A stretch of 64,000 nt of DNA from Sepiola atlantica (GCA_963556195.1 OY744521.1:128884288-128948287); one strand, 5' to 3'. Counted from the first letter of the stretch, positions 22,714 through 32,247 are shown. The notes: generated by a model not told the origin, from the letters alone. Numbers and translations are program-made.

Positions 22714-22890
22714 CCAAATTGTGGAGTCGGCAGGTATAAGGTCCGACTCCTCCGAGAATTCCAACTTCAATTCCTTATTTTAAAGGCTACTAATATTCAG
22801 TAATAATCGGAGTTGTATTAAAAATTCCGACCCCCGACACCTAGCATTCTTATGAGTTCGACTTCTAAAACCTCTGACTCTGCAACCCTC
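22714..22890. mobile_element. small hAT-like MITE
   Basis: The ends are inverted: the left has TTGTGGAGTCGG and the right, reverse-complemented, has GGTTGCAGAGTCAGAGG. The interior has several GTCGG/CCGAC-type subterminal repeats, typical of hAT ends. The flanks GTTAATAT (22706-22713) and GTTAATCA (22891-22898) match at 6 of 8 positions, consistent with an aged 8-bp target duplication. There is no coding capacity. Confidence 0.55.
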
Positions 22891-23005
22891 GTTAATCAAT
22901 GCATTCAGAAATCCCTGGGATCTCTGGAACAAGTTGAATGGTCAAGTATAAATGGGTTATGAACAAGCGTTAATTTTTTTTCTTTCCATATTTTTTTTTC
23001 TGCAG

Positions 23006-23387
23006 GGAGGTTAGTTGTATCCCAGCGATTATCCACTTTTTGTACAGTCGTCTCCCGGAAGATGTCCTCATCCTACCCAATGTGCCGCTCAGTGTGACAA
23101 AAGTTGGTAGTTTGCTGCAACAGCTCCAAACTTATCTGCAAAACTTAAGTAAAGAGTTTTATTTGCTTGACGACCAACAAATATTTGCTGATGACCGTGA
23201 GTTGGCTGCAGGTGAGTTGGAACAATTGTCTGCTGAACTTTTGGATCAAATGAGGCAGAAGTGTGAGGCAAAGAAGCGGAAACTGACCGATAGACATGTA
23301 ATTGACGTTGGAAAATGCCAACCATTAATAACTTTCTTGGAGAATGAGAAATTTCTTTTGGATTCTTTGGCTGTGATATTTTCATGA
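23006..23387 (+). CDS. terminal coding exon of an unrecognised gene
   Basis: The long pyrimidine tract TTTTTTTTTCTGCAG ends at 23005 and is a strong 3' splice site. From 23006 (last base of a split codon) 126 codons are open to a TGA at 23385-23387. The peptide begins EVSCIPAIIHFLYSRLPEDV. It continues through a Leu/Gln-rich, likely helical segment (KVGSLLQQLQTYLQNLSKEF) and a charged helical segment (ELEQLSAELLDQMRQKCEAK), and ends FLENEKFLLDSLAVIFS. Codon use and composition differ from the AT-driven frames around it. It looks like the C-terminus of a helical or coiled-coil cytoplasmic or nuclear protein. I do not recognise the family. Upstream exons must lie upstream, probably beyond long introns. 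Confidence 0.72.
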
Positions 23388-24733
23388 TTGAGCTTCAAAT
23401 CGATTGTGTGCTTGAAAATCATCCCCTCCTCTGATTGGTTCATCTGGCCAATTCATTGATGTGCGACCAATCAAACATTAATACTCTTTGTCTTGGATTT
23501 TCAGATTGATTTATCTCACATTTTATCTGGATTATTAGATTGAAAATTTCTATTGTTTCATATATGGACTCGATTTATGAGAGTGATCTGTGAATCCTCC
23601 AAAAGTAAAGCTTAGAAACATTTTTCTTTTTAAATTCAAAATCTATGTAAGAACTTCGTTGCTCGACCAGTCTGTCACTTTGAAATAGTAATTGTATCGG
23701 CAAATGTGCAGATTTTCGTTGTTAAAGAAAACCCATTTAAAGGAGAAAATGTTAAAGTTTAGTTGGTTGAAAATCTTCAAAAGAAAGTTTGAGTATATAT
23801 TATTTGAATTATTTGCACTACTCTTATCGTCTTGGGTGTTATTCTCACAACGTTTCAGCCGATGTAACCTTCAATTTTCTTTAGGTGCATCTTGTCGAAC
23901 TCAGGAATATACCATGGGTGTGACTTGCTCTCATTCCATCAACTGTGACCGAGTGGAAGTCATAGGGAATTTGTAATTGTATTCTTAGTATTGCTCGTAC
24001 TGAGGATTGAACCTTCAACCTCCAGAAGACTGTCACTTAGAACTGATTATGACTTAACACTTTTATCCGTTGCAGGTCCTTACAATTACAAATTGAGACT
24101 TCTGGTGGTATGAGAGCAAGCTGCCCTCAGGTTCTGTTCGAAATTCCACACAGATTCCCAAGTTTGACAAGACAACTGAAGAAAGTCGGAGGTTATATCA
24201 GCTGAAACGTTGTGAGAATAATATTCAAGATGAGAACAGTAGTCCAAATAATCCAAATACATCAAGTTGGAGTAAATTTTACTCAAACTTGGTAATTTTG
24301 GAATTACTTTTTCATTCCTTTTTTTTTTTTTTTTTTAAATATAAAGCACGTTATTTATTATAAATAATAGAGCAAATGTTTGGAGAAAAGGACCTCCCAC
24401 CACTCAATTGTTTCTTTTCCTTTTATTTTATTTTTCTTAATCTCATCCAATCCAAATAATCAGTTGATTTTCTTGTAAATCAAAATGATTGAATTCACTT
24501 TGCTAACAATGGGTTGAAAGATGGAAATCATGGCAGATTTGATTTTCTCTCTGACATTTATAAGAAAAAGTGTCTTTTTCTTTCTTTTTTTTTTTTTTCT
24601 TTTTTTTTTAAGAAACAATCAGAGCAAAGATAAATAATCTTTTGTTTTCACAAACAATGCTAAGATTTTATTTTGTACATTGAAAATATTTATTTTCCTA
24701 TTTTAATTTTTGACCCATTTTATTTTTAATAAA
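23388..24733 (+). other. probable 3' UTR and downstream sequence, AATAAA at 24728
   Basis: No further good donor or coding frame follows the stop at 23387. The first canonical AATAAA I see is at 24728-24733, followed by a T-rich stretch, which would give a UTR of about 1.35 kb. The UTR would contain the fold-back repeat at 23788-24288. An upstream non-canonical signal cannot be excluded. Confidence 0.35.
23788..24288. repeat. fold-back element, family F36 copy 1
   Basis: The left arm (~23788-23905) and right arm (~24155-24288) are imperfect inverted repeats. They share GTTTGAGTA, ATTATTTG, TATTCTCACAACGTTTCAGC and TGTCGAACT-like blocks with their complements. The same arm sequence recurs in the fold-back at 36936-37141. 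There is no coding capacity. Confidence 0.7.
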
Positions 24734-24850
24734 AAATACATTAAATTTTCAGACTTTTTTTTCTTTTTCTTTTTTCTTTTTTTTAACTGAATATCCCCAT
24801 ACCCGTGATCGGTGGTTTGACAAGAGACTGAGTTTAAATGGTATTTTTTT

Positions 24851-26202
24851 ATGTTCTCTCTCTCCTTCTCCCATTCTCTCTCTTTCTCTCCCCTTCTCTC
24901 TCACCCCTTCTCTCTCCCCCCTTTTCTCTCTTCCCTTCTCTCTCTCCCTCCCCTTCTCTCTCTTCCCTTCTCTCTCTCCCTCCCCTTCTCTCTCTTCCCT
25001 TCTCTCTCTCCCTCCCCTTCTCTCTCTCTCCCCCTTCTCTCTCTCTCTCTCCCCCTTCTCTCTCTCTCCCCCTTCTCTCTCTCTCCCCCTTCTCTCTCTC
25101 TCCCCCTTCTCTCTCTCTCTCTCTCTCCCCCTTCTCTCTCTCTCCCCCTTCTCTCTCTCTCCCCCTTCTCTCTCTCTCCCCCTTCTCTCTCTCTCCCCCT
25201 TCTCTCTCTCTCCCCCCTCTCTCCCCCCTTCTCTCTCTCTCCCCCTTCTCTCTCTCTCCCCCTTCTCTCTCTCTCCCCCTTCTCTCTCTCTCCCCCCTCT
25301 CTCCCCCCTTCTCTCTCTCTCCTCCTTTCTCTCTCTCCTCCTTTCTCTCTCCCCCCCTTCTCTCCCCCCTCTCTATCTCCCCCCTCTCTATCTCCCCCTC
25401 TCTATCTCCCCCTCTCTATCTCCCCCCCTCTCTATCTCCCCCTCTCTATCTCCCCCTTCTCTCTCTCTCTCCCCCTTCTCTCTCTCTCCCCCTTCTCTCT
25501 CTCTCCCCCTTCTCTCTCTCTCCCCCTTCTCTCTCTCTCCCCCCTCTCTCCCCCCTTCTCTCTCTCTCCTCCTTTCTCTCTCTCCTCCTTTCTCTCTCCC
25601 CCCCTTCTCTCCCCCCTCTCTATCTCCCCCCTCTCTATCTCCCCCTCTCTATCTCCCCCTCTCTATCTCCCCCCCTCTCTATCTCCCCCCCTCTCTATCT
25701 CCCCCTCTCTATCTCCCCCCCATCTCTTCCCCCCATCTCTTCCCCCCCCATCTCTTTCCTTCATCTCTCTCCCCCTTCTCTCTCCTTCTCTCTCTCCCCT
25801 TCTCTATCCTTCTCTCTCTCCCCTTCTCTATCCTTCTCTCTCTCCCCTTCTCTATCCTTCTCTCTCTCCCCTTCTCTATCCTTCTCTCTCTCCCCTTCTC
25901 TATCCTTCTCTCTCTCCCCCTCTCTATCCTTCTCTCTCTCTCTATCCTTCTCTCTCTCTCTCCCCTTCTCTCTCTCTCTCCCCTTCTCTCTCTCTCTCTC
26001 CCCTTCTCTCTCTCTCTCCCCTTCTCTCTCTCTCTCCCCTTCTCTCTCTGTCTCTCCTTCTCTCTCTGTCTCTCCTTCTCTCTCTGTCTCTCCTTCTCTC
26101 TGTCTCTCTGTCTCTCTTTCTCTCTGTCTCTCTTTCTCTTTCTTTCTCTCTGTCTCTCTTTCTCTTTCTTTCTCTCTCTTTCTCTTTCTTTCTCTCTCTC
26201 CT
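24851..26202. repeat. 1.35-kb polypyrimidine satellite-like domain
   Basis: (TC)n is mixed with C3-C7 and CTATCTCC units. The first part (24904-25374) has no purine on the + strand. A block of alternating TTCTCTCTCTCCTCC and CTCTCTATCTCCCCC units is duplicated (about 25306-25444 and 25556-25714). The 3' part moves to CTATCCTTCTCTCTCTCCCC, then CTGTCTCTC units. Long Ser/Leu/Pro frames on + and Arg/Glu frames on - are compositional artefacts. Confidence 0.95.
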
Positions 26203-26584
26203 TTGAAAATCAATAATTACCCACTTATTATAAGAAATTCCCACGAGTACAACGTGTGTGAAATGGATCCTGCCAAGACTTTTTTTTCATTTTAAACTGA
26301 AGTTGAGTCAGTGTCAAATTATTTAAAAAAGAGTGGGAGGGATATATCTTCCGTGTTTGCTTAAGCATACTCCCCTTACTCCCCATTAGTTTTTTTTTGT
26401 GCAGATGTAATCAGCAGCCGGTGATATTCTCCCCTCCCTTATCAGTGTCATTAAATTTCATGCTCTCCACCTTTGGCTCCATTTTCTGACAATAACACAT
26501 TATGTGCTCTCTTTTTTGTGGAGAGTGTCTGCTAATGTCTGACAAGCCAATTTTAGGTAACATTGAATTTAAAAAATGTGTGTG

Positions 26585-26590
<6 letters not shown>
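26203..26590. other. spacer without recognised features
   Basis: Nothing is seen beyond AT-rich sequence and a GTGTATGTG run leading into a TA tract. Confidence 0.4.

Positions 26591-26623
<33 letters not shown>
26591..26623. repeat. (TA)n microsatellite
   Basis: This TA run follows GTGTGTATGTG. Confidence 0.95.
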
Positions 26624-26627
<4 letters not shown>

Positions 26628-26830
26628 TAGTAATCCAGGTAAGGTTTGTATTCACAGGGTATAGATCCGGAGAATCTTTATAATAATGCTTGATAATAAA
26701 TAGGGCTATTTATATATAATAAAGTTTTATTTATACAAACATATCATGGCTATACATCCAGAACATGTTTCAAGTGAAGCTTTAATAAGCTCGATTTCCT
26801 CAGACCCAAAATAAAGGTCTGTTCTGATTT
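26624..26830 (-). repeat. TA-adjacent element carrying a hammerhead-like motif
   Basis: Read on the minus strand it shares GAAACATGT and TTTGTATAAATAA with the arms of the 17059 fold-back, so the two belong to one family. It ends at a (TA)n tract. Confidence 0.55.
26740..26808 (-). ncRNA. hammerhead-ribozyme-like motif (CTGAGGA type)
   Basis: On the minus strand CTGAGGA (26797-26803) fits CUGANGA exactly. A stem AGCTT-ATTA-AAGCT follows, then GAAA (26768-26771) and a CAT/ATG stem III, with GTA after it. Stem I pairing is weak in this copy, so activity is doubtful, but all core boxes are present and in order. Confidence 0.5.
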
Positions 26831-27165
26831 CATTTTGAAGAATGAAGCAAAATTACTATTTGTAAACTATTTGTATGACTAAATCCAAAATATTATTTTT
26901 GAACATTCTTACCATTAAATTTTCTTATATTCAAATTTTCAACGTCGTCCGATCAAGGTTAAATCAATTTACATGAGACTTTTAACTGTTTACGTCGGTA
27001 GATTTAAGTGGGTCAGCTATTAACCAGTTGACATATTGTGGGGGGAGGGGTATATATATCTCAGTTTACTAAAATCGAACATGAAGCATACACATCTTTT
27101 GCACGTAAAATATGCATACATATAACATTTAACACAAGGATATGCAATTCATAAGTCGGGAAGAG

Positions 27166-27166
<1 letters not shown>

Positions 27167-27202
<36 letters not shown>
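27167..27202. repeat. (TA)n microsatellite
   Basis: An uninterrupted TA run is followed by GTGTGTGTATACAT. Confidence 0.95.
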
Positions 27203-27204
<2 letters not shown>

Positions 27205-27294
27205 GTGTGTGTGTATACATCCACATACATATATACACACAAAAGAATCCTATAAGCAAAAAGTCACCACCAAAGCAGCCATAAACATACACAA

Positions 27295-27296
<2 letters not shown>

Positions 27297-27342
<46 letters not shown>
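27297..27342. repeat. (TA)n microsatellite
   Basis: An uninterrupted TA run abuts the perfect inverted repeat at 27341. Confidence 0.95.
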
Positions 27343-27346
<4 letters not shown>

Positions 27347-27505
27347 ATAAATGAAAGAAGAGAGATAAAGATGTACGAATGACAAATCTATTTCAACTTC
27401 GATTGTTCAATGCAAATTAATTAAGCCACCTTGCATTGAACAATCGAAGTTGAAATAGATTTGTCATTCGTACATCTTTATCTCTCTTCTTTCATTTATC
27501 TTTAT
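27341..27505. repeat. perfect 75-bp inverted repeat, 15-nt spacer
   Basis: Positions 27341-27415 are exactly the reverse complement of 27431-27505, checked base by base. The inner end (CCTTGCATTGAACAATCGAA) is related to sequence just downstream of the hammerhead at 30623 (CCTTGCATTGAACAATTGAA). This looks like a fold-back version of the same element. TA tracts lie on both sides (27297-27342 and 27589-27632). Confidence 0.95.
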
Positions 27506-27581
27506 AATTGCTCTATCTCGTATATTGAGCTTAAACCATTTCACTATAGGTTCTAGCCTCTAAAAGTGTACTTTTAGTTTC

Positions 27582-27588
<7 letters not shown>

Positions 27589-27632
<44 letters not shown>
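27589..27632. repeat. (TA)n microsatellite
   Basis: This is an uninterrupted TA run. Confidence 0.95.
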
Positions 27633-27636
<4 letters not shown>

Positions 27637-28165
27637 CAATATTATGCTACATTCCAGTGACCAAGATTTTATTCACCTTACTGATCATCTCTTCAAAACG
27701 AAAACTTTGGTACATTTACGGACCATTTCGTTCACAAAAAGAACATCCGACATTTGTATGTCAATCCCAGATTGTTGTTGTTATGTTAACAATCATCGAA
27801 CTTTTACCTTGAAAAGGTTGGTCTATAAAAAAAATAGAAAGTATATGCATAAACATATATTTTCATGCACACACACATATGCACACATACCAGACCTAAT
27901 ACCGTGAATATATTTTTCTGTTTCTATATATCGATATTTTTCCATTTCTCTCTATATATACATAACATTTTACAAATAAATAATTGAAAATTCTTTTACT
28001 GAATTCTATAATTTTTGTGTAAATAAAATTTATACTAAAATACAGCTGTACTTGTTATTGAGCACTATCTTATAAACACTGTAGCTTCACAGGATTAACA
28101 CCTATGAACTAACAACCCTACAAAAAATGTACATATACGTATACATAAAAAATTTTTTTTTTAGC
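27633..28165. other. stretch without recognised features
   Basis: An 87-codon frame at 27644-27907 starts with a real ATG but has no recognisable domain. The rest is AT-rich with ACACAC/TATATA runs. Confidence 0.35.
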
Positions 28166-28168
28166 AAT

Positions 28169-28508
28169 AGAGACAAGTAAACAGGTTCAATTATCTATTG
28201 TGAAGCATTTTACCGAAATGCTATCAGGGAGTCACCTCCCTTACATCATGTGTTGTATCTTGTATGGGGACGTTAGGCTACAGAATCTTCATTTTTTTTT
28301 TTTTTCTTTTTTTAATGAGGCGCCTCATTGCAGTAACTGTTTGCGATTTTGAATCTCGCCAAAATTCAGCCACGCTGAAACGCGCGTTTGTAGATAATTA
28401 TTTTATAAATAAAATATGTAGACATCCCCATATATATATATATATATATATATAGGTTACGATACACATGCTTCACTGTAGATAATTGAACCAGTTCACT
28501 TGTCTCTA
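28169..28508. repeat. 40-bp inverted repeat pair flanking a SINE-like insert
   Basis: 28169-28208 (AGAGACAAGTAAACAGGTTC ...) and 28469-28508 (... GAACCAGTTCACTTGTCTCT) are near-perfect inverted copies about 260 bp apart. The interval holds a T run, a SINE-like segment (28315-28425) and a TA tract (28431-28454). Confidence 0.75.
28315..28425 (+). mobile_element. tRNA-headed SINE fragment
   Basis: It shares TTGCAGTAA, GAATCTCGCCAAAATTCAGC and TGTAGATAATTATTTT with the copy at 28583. The box A part is poorly preserved, so this is a 5'-damaged copy. Confidence 0.5.
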
Positions 28509-28582
28509 TAGGCAAAACAATAGCACAAAATTAATGCGTACACATTTATGAACGATAAAATGTACAGTAATTGTGGTGAGAT

Positions 28583-28700
28583 TCCGTACGTAACCTAATG
28601 GTAAGGACACCATATTGCAGTAATCGATCTCAGTTTCGAATCTCGCCAAAATTCAGCCATGCTGTAGACAACAAAATGTGCATCTGTGGATAATTATTTT
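28583..28700 (+). mobile_element. tRNA-headed SINE
   Basis: TAACCTAATGGTAAGGA (28591-28607) resembles an RNA polymerase III box A. CAGTTTCGAATCTCGCC (28631-28647) resembles box B, about 40 bp downstream as in tRNA genes. A short body and a T/TA-rich tail follow. The sequence is too diverged to be a functional tRNA and a related copy lies upstream. Confidence 0.55.
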
Positions 28701-28717
28701 TATATATATATATATAT
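28701..28717. repeat. (TA)n microsatellite
   Basis: This short TA run marks the left edge of the G-poor block. Confidence 0.9.
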
Positions 28718-28719
28718 TG

Positions 28720-30255
28720 ATTGAACTAATATTATTCCTCCTACTACCCACCGATCATTAACATATCTAATATCTAGACGTTTATACCTCCTCTGCAATA
28801 TAGCTCCTACTATCCTTTTACTTCAGCCCTACTCCTAACCTCTTATATTTATCACTTTTTCTTCTGTCCGTAAACCTACCCACAAACTCTTCCATGGCCT
28901 TTTAATCTCACTTCCTTATCTCCCACACACCCACTATATCGTCCTTATATTGGACTCCTCCTAATAGCAACATTTTCCCCTGTAACTTCTTTTTGTCCTC
29001 TTTTTAACTACGATCTTCGATTTCCCCTCCAATTGGGTGCATATATATCCCCCTGTAATTCTTATTAAATCTCTAACACACTAGCATTAAAATGTAAGTT
29101 TGCTTAATTTCAATCCAACCCTGGCCCATAACACTTATATTAATTCAATTGTTACTAGCATTCCTACCCTATCTCCTTAATAGTCTCCATACCCCCCTAG
29201 AAAATTTTTTTTAACAAATTGATTGATTCAGGCTAGTTGCATAACTACATATTTTGCTCTACTTTGAATAATCCTAATCCCTCTAACTACTCGCGAGCCA
29301 TTTTCTATCGGTCTTTTCTCTTTTGCTCACCTTATCTTATCTTTGACCAATTTTACCCCCATCCCTTCTAATCATATTTTCAAACTACTTGGAAACCTCT
29401 TGCAAGCTTCCCTTATAAATCTAATTTAATTTTAAACTGTAATTGTTAATTGTTACCCTGTTACTGCTCACTCACCATTTAAACTATAGATTATAACACT
29501 GACACTGCACTTAAGTTTTAATTGAACTAACCCAATTCCACCCCCTATTACTTATAATCGAAACTAATTGTTTCAAACAATCTATCCTTATCCCTTATAC
29601 TGTTCCCCTCTCCTAAATTTTTAATATAACTGAGTAGGACAGGCTTGATCTTTAATATCACTAACTCTTTTCCTTAATTTGTTTTCTCCCTTTTCTCTTA
29701 TGTCATTTAATTTCCCTTCTAATTATTCATCTAACCCTTGATTTGGTTTTAAAATAAATTTTTTTAATTAACCATTCTCTAGCTCCTTTTAAATTTTAAT
29801 TTTTAATTTTTAATCATTCACTCTCTCACATACTTCTATTTATTTTACTATGCTTTTAACTAATTCTGTTTTAACCCTTTTTAAATCCCTAGAAACCCTA
29901 ACTAGTAACTACAATTTAATTTGCTTTTAGCCGCCTTACTTGTCACCTCTGAAATGTTAGAAGCCCACTCATTGGAATTCTATTTTTAGAATCGGCAATC
30001 TCTATACTCCCTTCCCGCTTCAGATTAATCCCACCCTAAAAAAACCTATATCCTAACCTTGACTATATCGCCCGCCCACACCCTCAACCACCCTGTCACT
30101 TTAACTTCATCCCCATATCCAACCCTTTTCTCTTTTTTCTTTTTTCTTCCTTTTTATTTCTTCCCAACTCATACAGCGGCTATTTAAACAATTCCGAACC
30201 TCATGACCCCTCGCGCTTTAAACCCTCCCTCCCCCTAACCCCAAATTTTAACCGT
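28720..30255. other. 1.5-kb G-poor, C/T/A-rich block of unknown nature
   Basis: Most 60-base lines here hold only 2-5 G but many C on the + strand, for example CCTATATCCTAACCTT and CCCTCAACCACCCTG. The skew starts after the TA tract at 28717 and fades near 30255. It is not a simple tandem repeat. I see no convincing ORF on either strand. The minus strand is A/G-rich and C-poor, as retroelement sense strands often are. With the hammerhead at 30623 and TA-rich sequence near 30790, the whole 28.7-30.8 kb span may be one element. Confidence 0.6.
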
Positions 30256-30261
30256 TTAGTT

Positions 30262-30549
30262 TTGTTTCATTTGGATTTAAACCTTGAACGAGATGTAATC
30301 TGCCTTTTTTGGTCCAGGAAGTATATCAATGATGGCCAGTCTTTCTCTTTTCAATCCCTTTTAAGTGCGTTTGGATTTACTTGTAATTTTGAGCACCTTC
30401 TCCACACTGCTCCTACGCAAAGAGTTTTTTTTCACGTTCTGCAGTTCATCGAACATCCTTTCAACAAAAATTTACCACCCGGACAAACCGCATATCTTTT
30501 TTACGGAACTTCTCTTTTCATTCACTGCGTTTTTTTAATAATAATTTAA
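30262..30549 (+). CDS. unrecognised open frame at the end of the G-poor block
   Basis: A 95-codon frame with composition unlike the simple AT frames encodes CLFWSRKYINDGQSFSFQSL and FHVLQFIEHPFNKNLPPGQT, among others. There is no ATG at its start and no domain I recognise. If real, it could be a remnant of the element that ends with the hammerhead at 30623. It may equally be chance. Confidence 0.2.
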   Translation: MFHLDLNLERDVICLFWSRKYINDGQSFSFQSLLSAFGFTCNFEHLLHTAPTQRVFFHVLQFIEHPFNKNLPPGQTAYLFYGTSLFIHCVFLIII

Positions 30550-30579
30550 AAAAAAAAATAATTTTCATATTTTTCAAAT

Positions 30580-30810
30580 ATTTGAACTTTGGTTGTTTCG
30601 AAAGCCAACTTATCTATCTGTATTTCTCCTCTGATGATAAGATCTCGATCTTTGAAAAGCCTTGGCTTAAGGAAAGAATAATAAACACTAGTTTATTACT
30701 GAATACACCTTGCATTGAACAATTGAAATTTGAAATAAATTTGGACAATCGTCGCATTTTTATCACTCTTTTTTCTCCTATCTCTATATATGTATATATG
30801 TATATAAAAT
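30580..30810 (+). mobile_element. terminal part of a hammerhead-bearing element (Penelope-like?)
   Basis: It shares about 130 bp with 50925-51060: GCCAACTTATCTATC, CTGATGATAAGAT, TTTGAAAAGCC, GGCTTAAGGAAA and ATACCTTGC. Both copies carry the hammerhead motif at the same place and run into TA-rich sequence. This recurrence shows it is a repeat family and not a chance motif. Confidence 0.6.
30623..30677 (+). ncRNA. hammerhead ribozyme motif, type I, short stem III
   Basis: CTGATGA lies at 30631-30637. Stem II is AAGATC/GATCTT closed by a 2-nt loop, with a U-U opposition at its base, and GAAA is at 30654-30657. Stem III is AGCC/GGCT with a 2-nt loop. UA at 30668-30669 sets the cleavage after 30669. 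Stem I pairs TCCT (30627-30630) with AGGA (30670-30673) and continues with three more pairs after one mismatch. All conserved core bases are present. Hammerheads with very short stem III are known from Penelope-like retroelement ends, where they work as RNA-processing dimers. Confidence 0.68.
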
Positions 30811-31051
30811 TTCTCTACATTATTGTGAAAGGTTATTGCATATCTGTCAAGGTTTAATATGGATATTGCAGCTTTGTGCAGCTATTATTTACTTGCCTCC
30901 CCATGAGGATTGGGTGCAACACAAGGTCGAGTTTAATGTGGAGTGTAGCTATTGCGTGGAGTGAATTGAATAAATATTTTCTGCCTATCTGCCGGCCTTA
31001 CGCTAAGGACTCCAAAGCTCACTCCTTTAAACCCTTATTCAGAATATTTTT

Positions 31052-31305
31052 TTAATGGTAATCGCTCCAGACAAGGCATGAAGCCACTTGATGTAAGAAG
31101 CTAACAAGAACAAAATATAATTATCGCAAAGACAGGAGATGCTTATTGGCCTTAGTTTTAGGAAGAAAACAGTCAGCAGGAAGAGTTCCGCAAGTGTGCA
31201 GTTCTTGGAAAGAAGCTACTGGAATAGGAAGCTGTATTACAATGAGGTATCAAAACAGCAAATTGATGGAGACTACTAGACTAATGAGTCAAACGAGCTG
31301 GAATT
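31052..31305 (-). mobile_element. LINE relic, 3' end (sister subfamily of B)
   Basis: The minus strand matches 43985-44255: GTAGTCTCCATCAATTTGCT, GTTTTGATACCTCATTGTAA, TACAGCTTCCTATTCCAGTA and the 3' UTR GCATGCCTTGTCTGGAGCG-like end. The 3' UTR is itself distantly similar to that of LINE family B (ACAAGGCA...GTAAG). Only the ORF2 tail and 3' UTR remain. Confidence 0.75.
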
Positions 31306-32214
31306 TAATAGGAACATTACGTTACCTATTATGTCTATGTTCCAAATTTCATAAAAATCTGCCCCCCCCCCCCCCCCCATCTAAATATACAGGCACAGAC
31401 CTTGATCCTTAGTAGATGCGAGCAGAAAGACACCACGTTGCTCTGGATTGAGTGAGAAATACTACTAGGTTCTTTTTAACTATCCTCATAATACTTTGTT
31501 TTTTTTTTTACTGAGTCACCCCCAATAGTTGAAAGAAACTGAAATTTAGGAAAATTCTGAATTAGTGTCTTATATATCTGGTTTAAATTAAAAATGACAT
31601 TAAAATCAGATGTACGTATTTGAAATTTTAAGGGAGTTCTGCTCCTATAGCTCCCGTAAGGGAGCACATAGATTCGACACACAGAGATTAGATATTCTAA
31701 CCTTTCTTTCTATAGGGAACACACACACACACAGACAGACATTGACATTTATACAGAGAGAGATATTAGGGACATAAATTTAACTTTGAGTCAACAATGC
31801 ATAGCGACTTGCAATTTCTTGACTGATTTTTCAGACTGTGATTTACTACCTCATGCCTCTAACTCTATAGATTTTAGAGTTTCTAGTTTGTTTAGGTTGG
31901 CTATTTTTGTTCTTTTACAACTATATTTCTTGAATTTTTTCATGATTTGCTAATTTTCTTCATTGTGAATTTTTTTGTATGTTATGTATTTATTTTATTT
32001 ACAATTTCTTTTTTCCTTTTTATTTCTATTAATTTATTTTAATCTGTCGAGTTGTTGGTTTTTACGTAACTTAGAATTTATTTTCATGTCTACATTTAGA
32101 TATAAGTTCTGATCCTTTTTAATCGGTACATGGTTTTTTTTAAGATATTTGTAGTCTGATTTTTATCTTGTTTTTTTAATAATTATTTCTATTATGTTTT
32201 TCTGTGCAACTATA
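31306..32214. other. stretch without recognised features
   Basis: A repeat module like that at 16430 (TATGTTCCAAATTTCATAAA) precedes a C run at ~31362-31378. The rest is AT-rich with nothing supported. Confidence 0.4.
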
Positions 32215-32215
32215 G

Positions 32216-32216
<1 letters not shown>

Positions 32217-32244
<28 letters not shown>
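32217..32244. repeat. (TA)n microsatellite
   Basis: This TA run lies about 220 bp upstream of the partial hammerhead at 32465. Confidence 0.95.

Positions 32245-32247
<3 letters not shown>

Noticed and set aside
23692..23976. 94-codon open frame downstream of the 23006 exon
   Set aside because: It overlaps the arm of a fold-back repeat, with no conserved-looking content.
24838..26295. Open frames of 451 and 485 codons on + and 150 and 100 codons on -
   Set aside because: They arise only because CT/GA repeats contain no stops. The translations are pure Ser/Leu/Pro or Arg/Glu strings.
28583..28700. Functional tRNA gene
   Set aside because: Box-like elements are present, but acceptor and anticodon stems do not form and a decayed second copy lies nearby.
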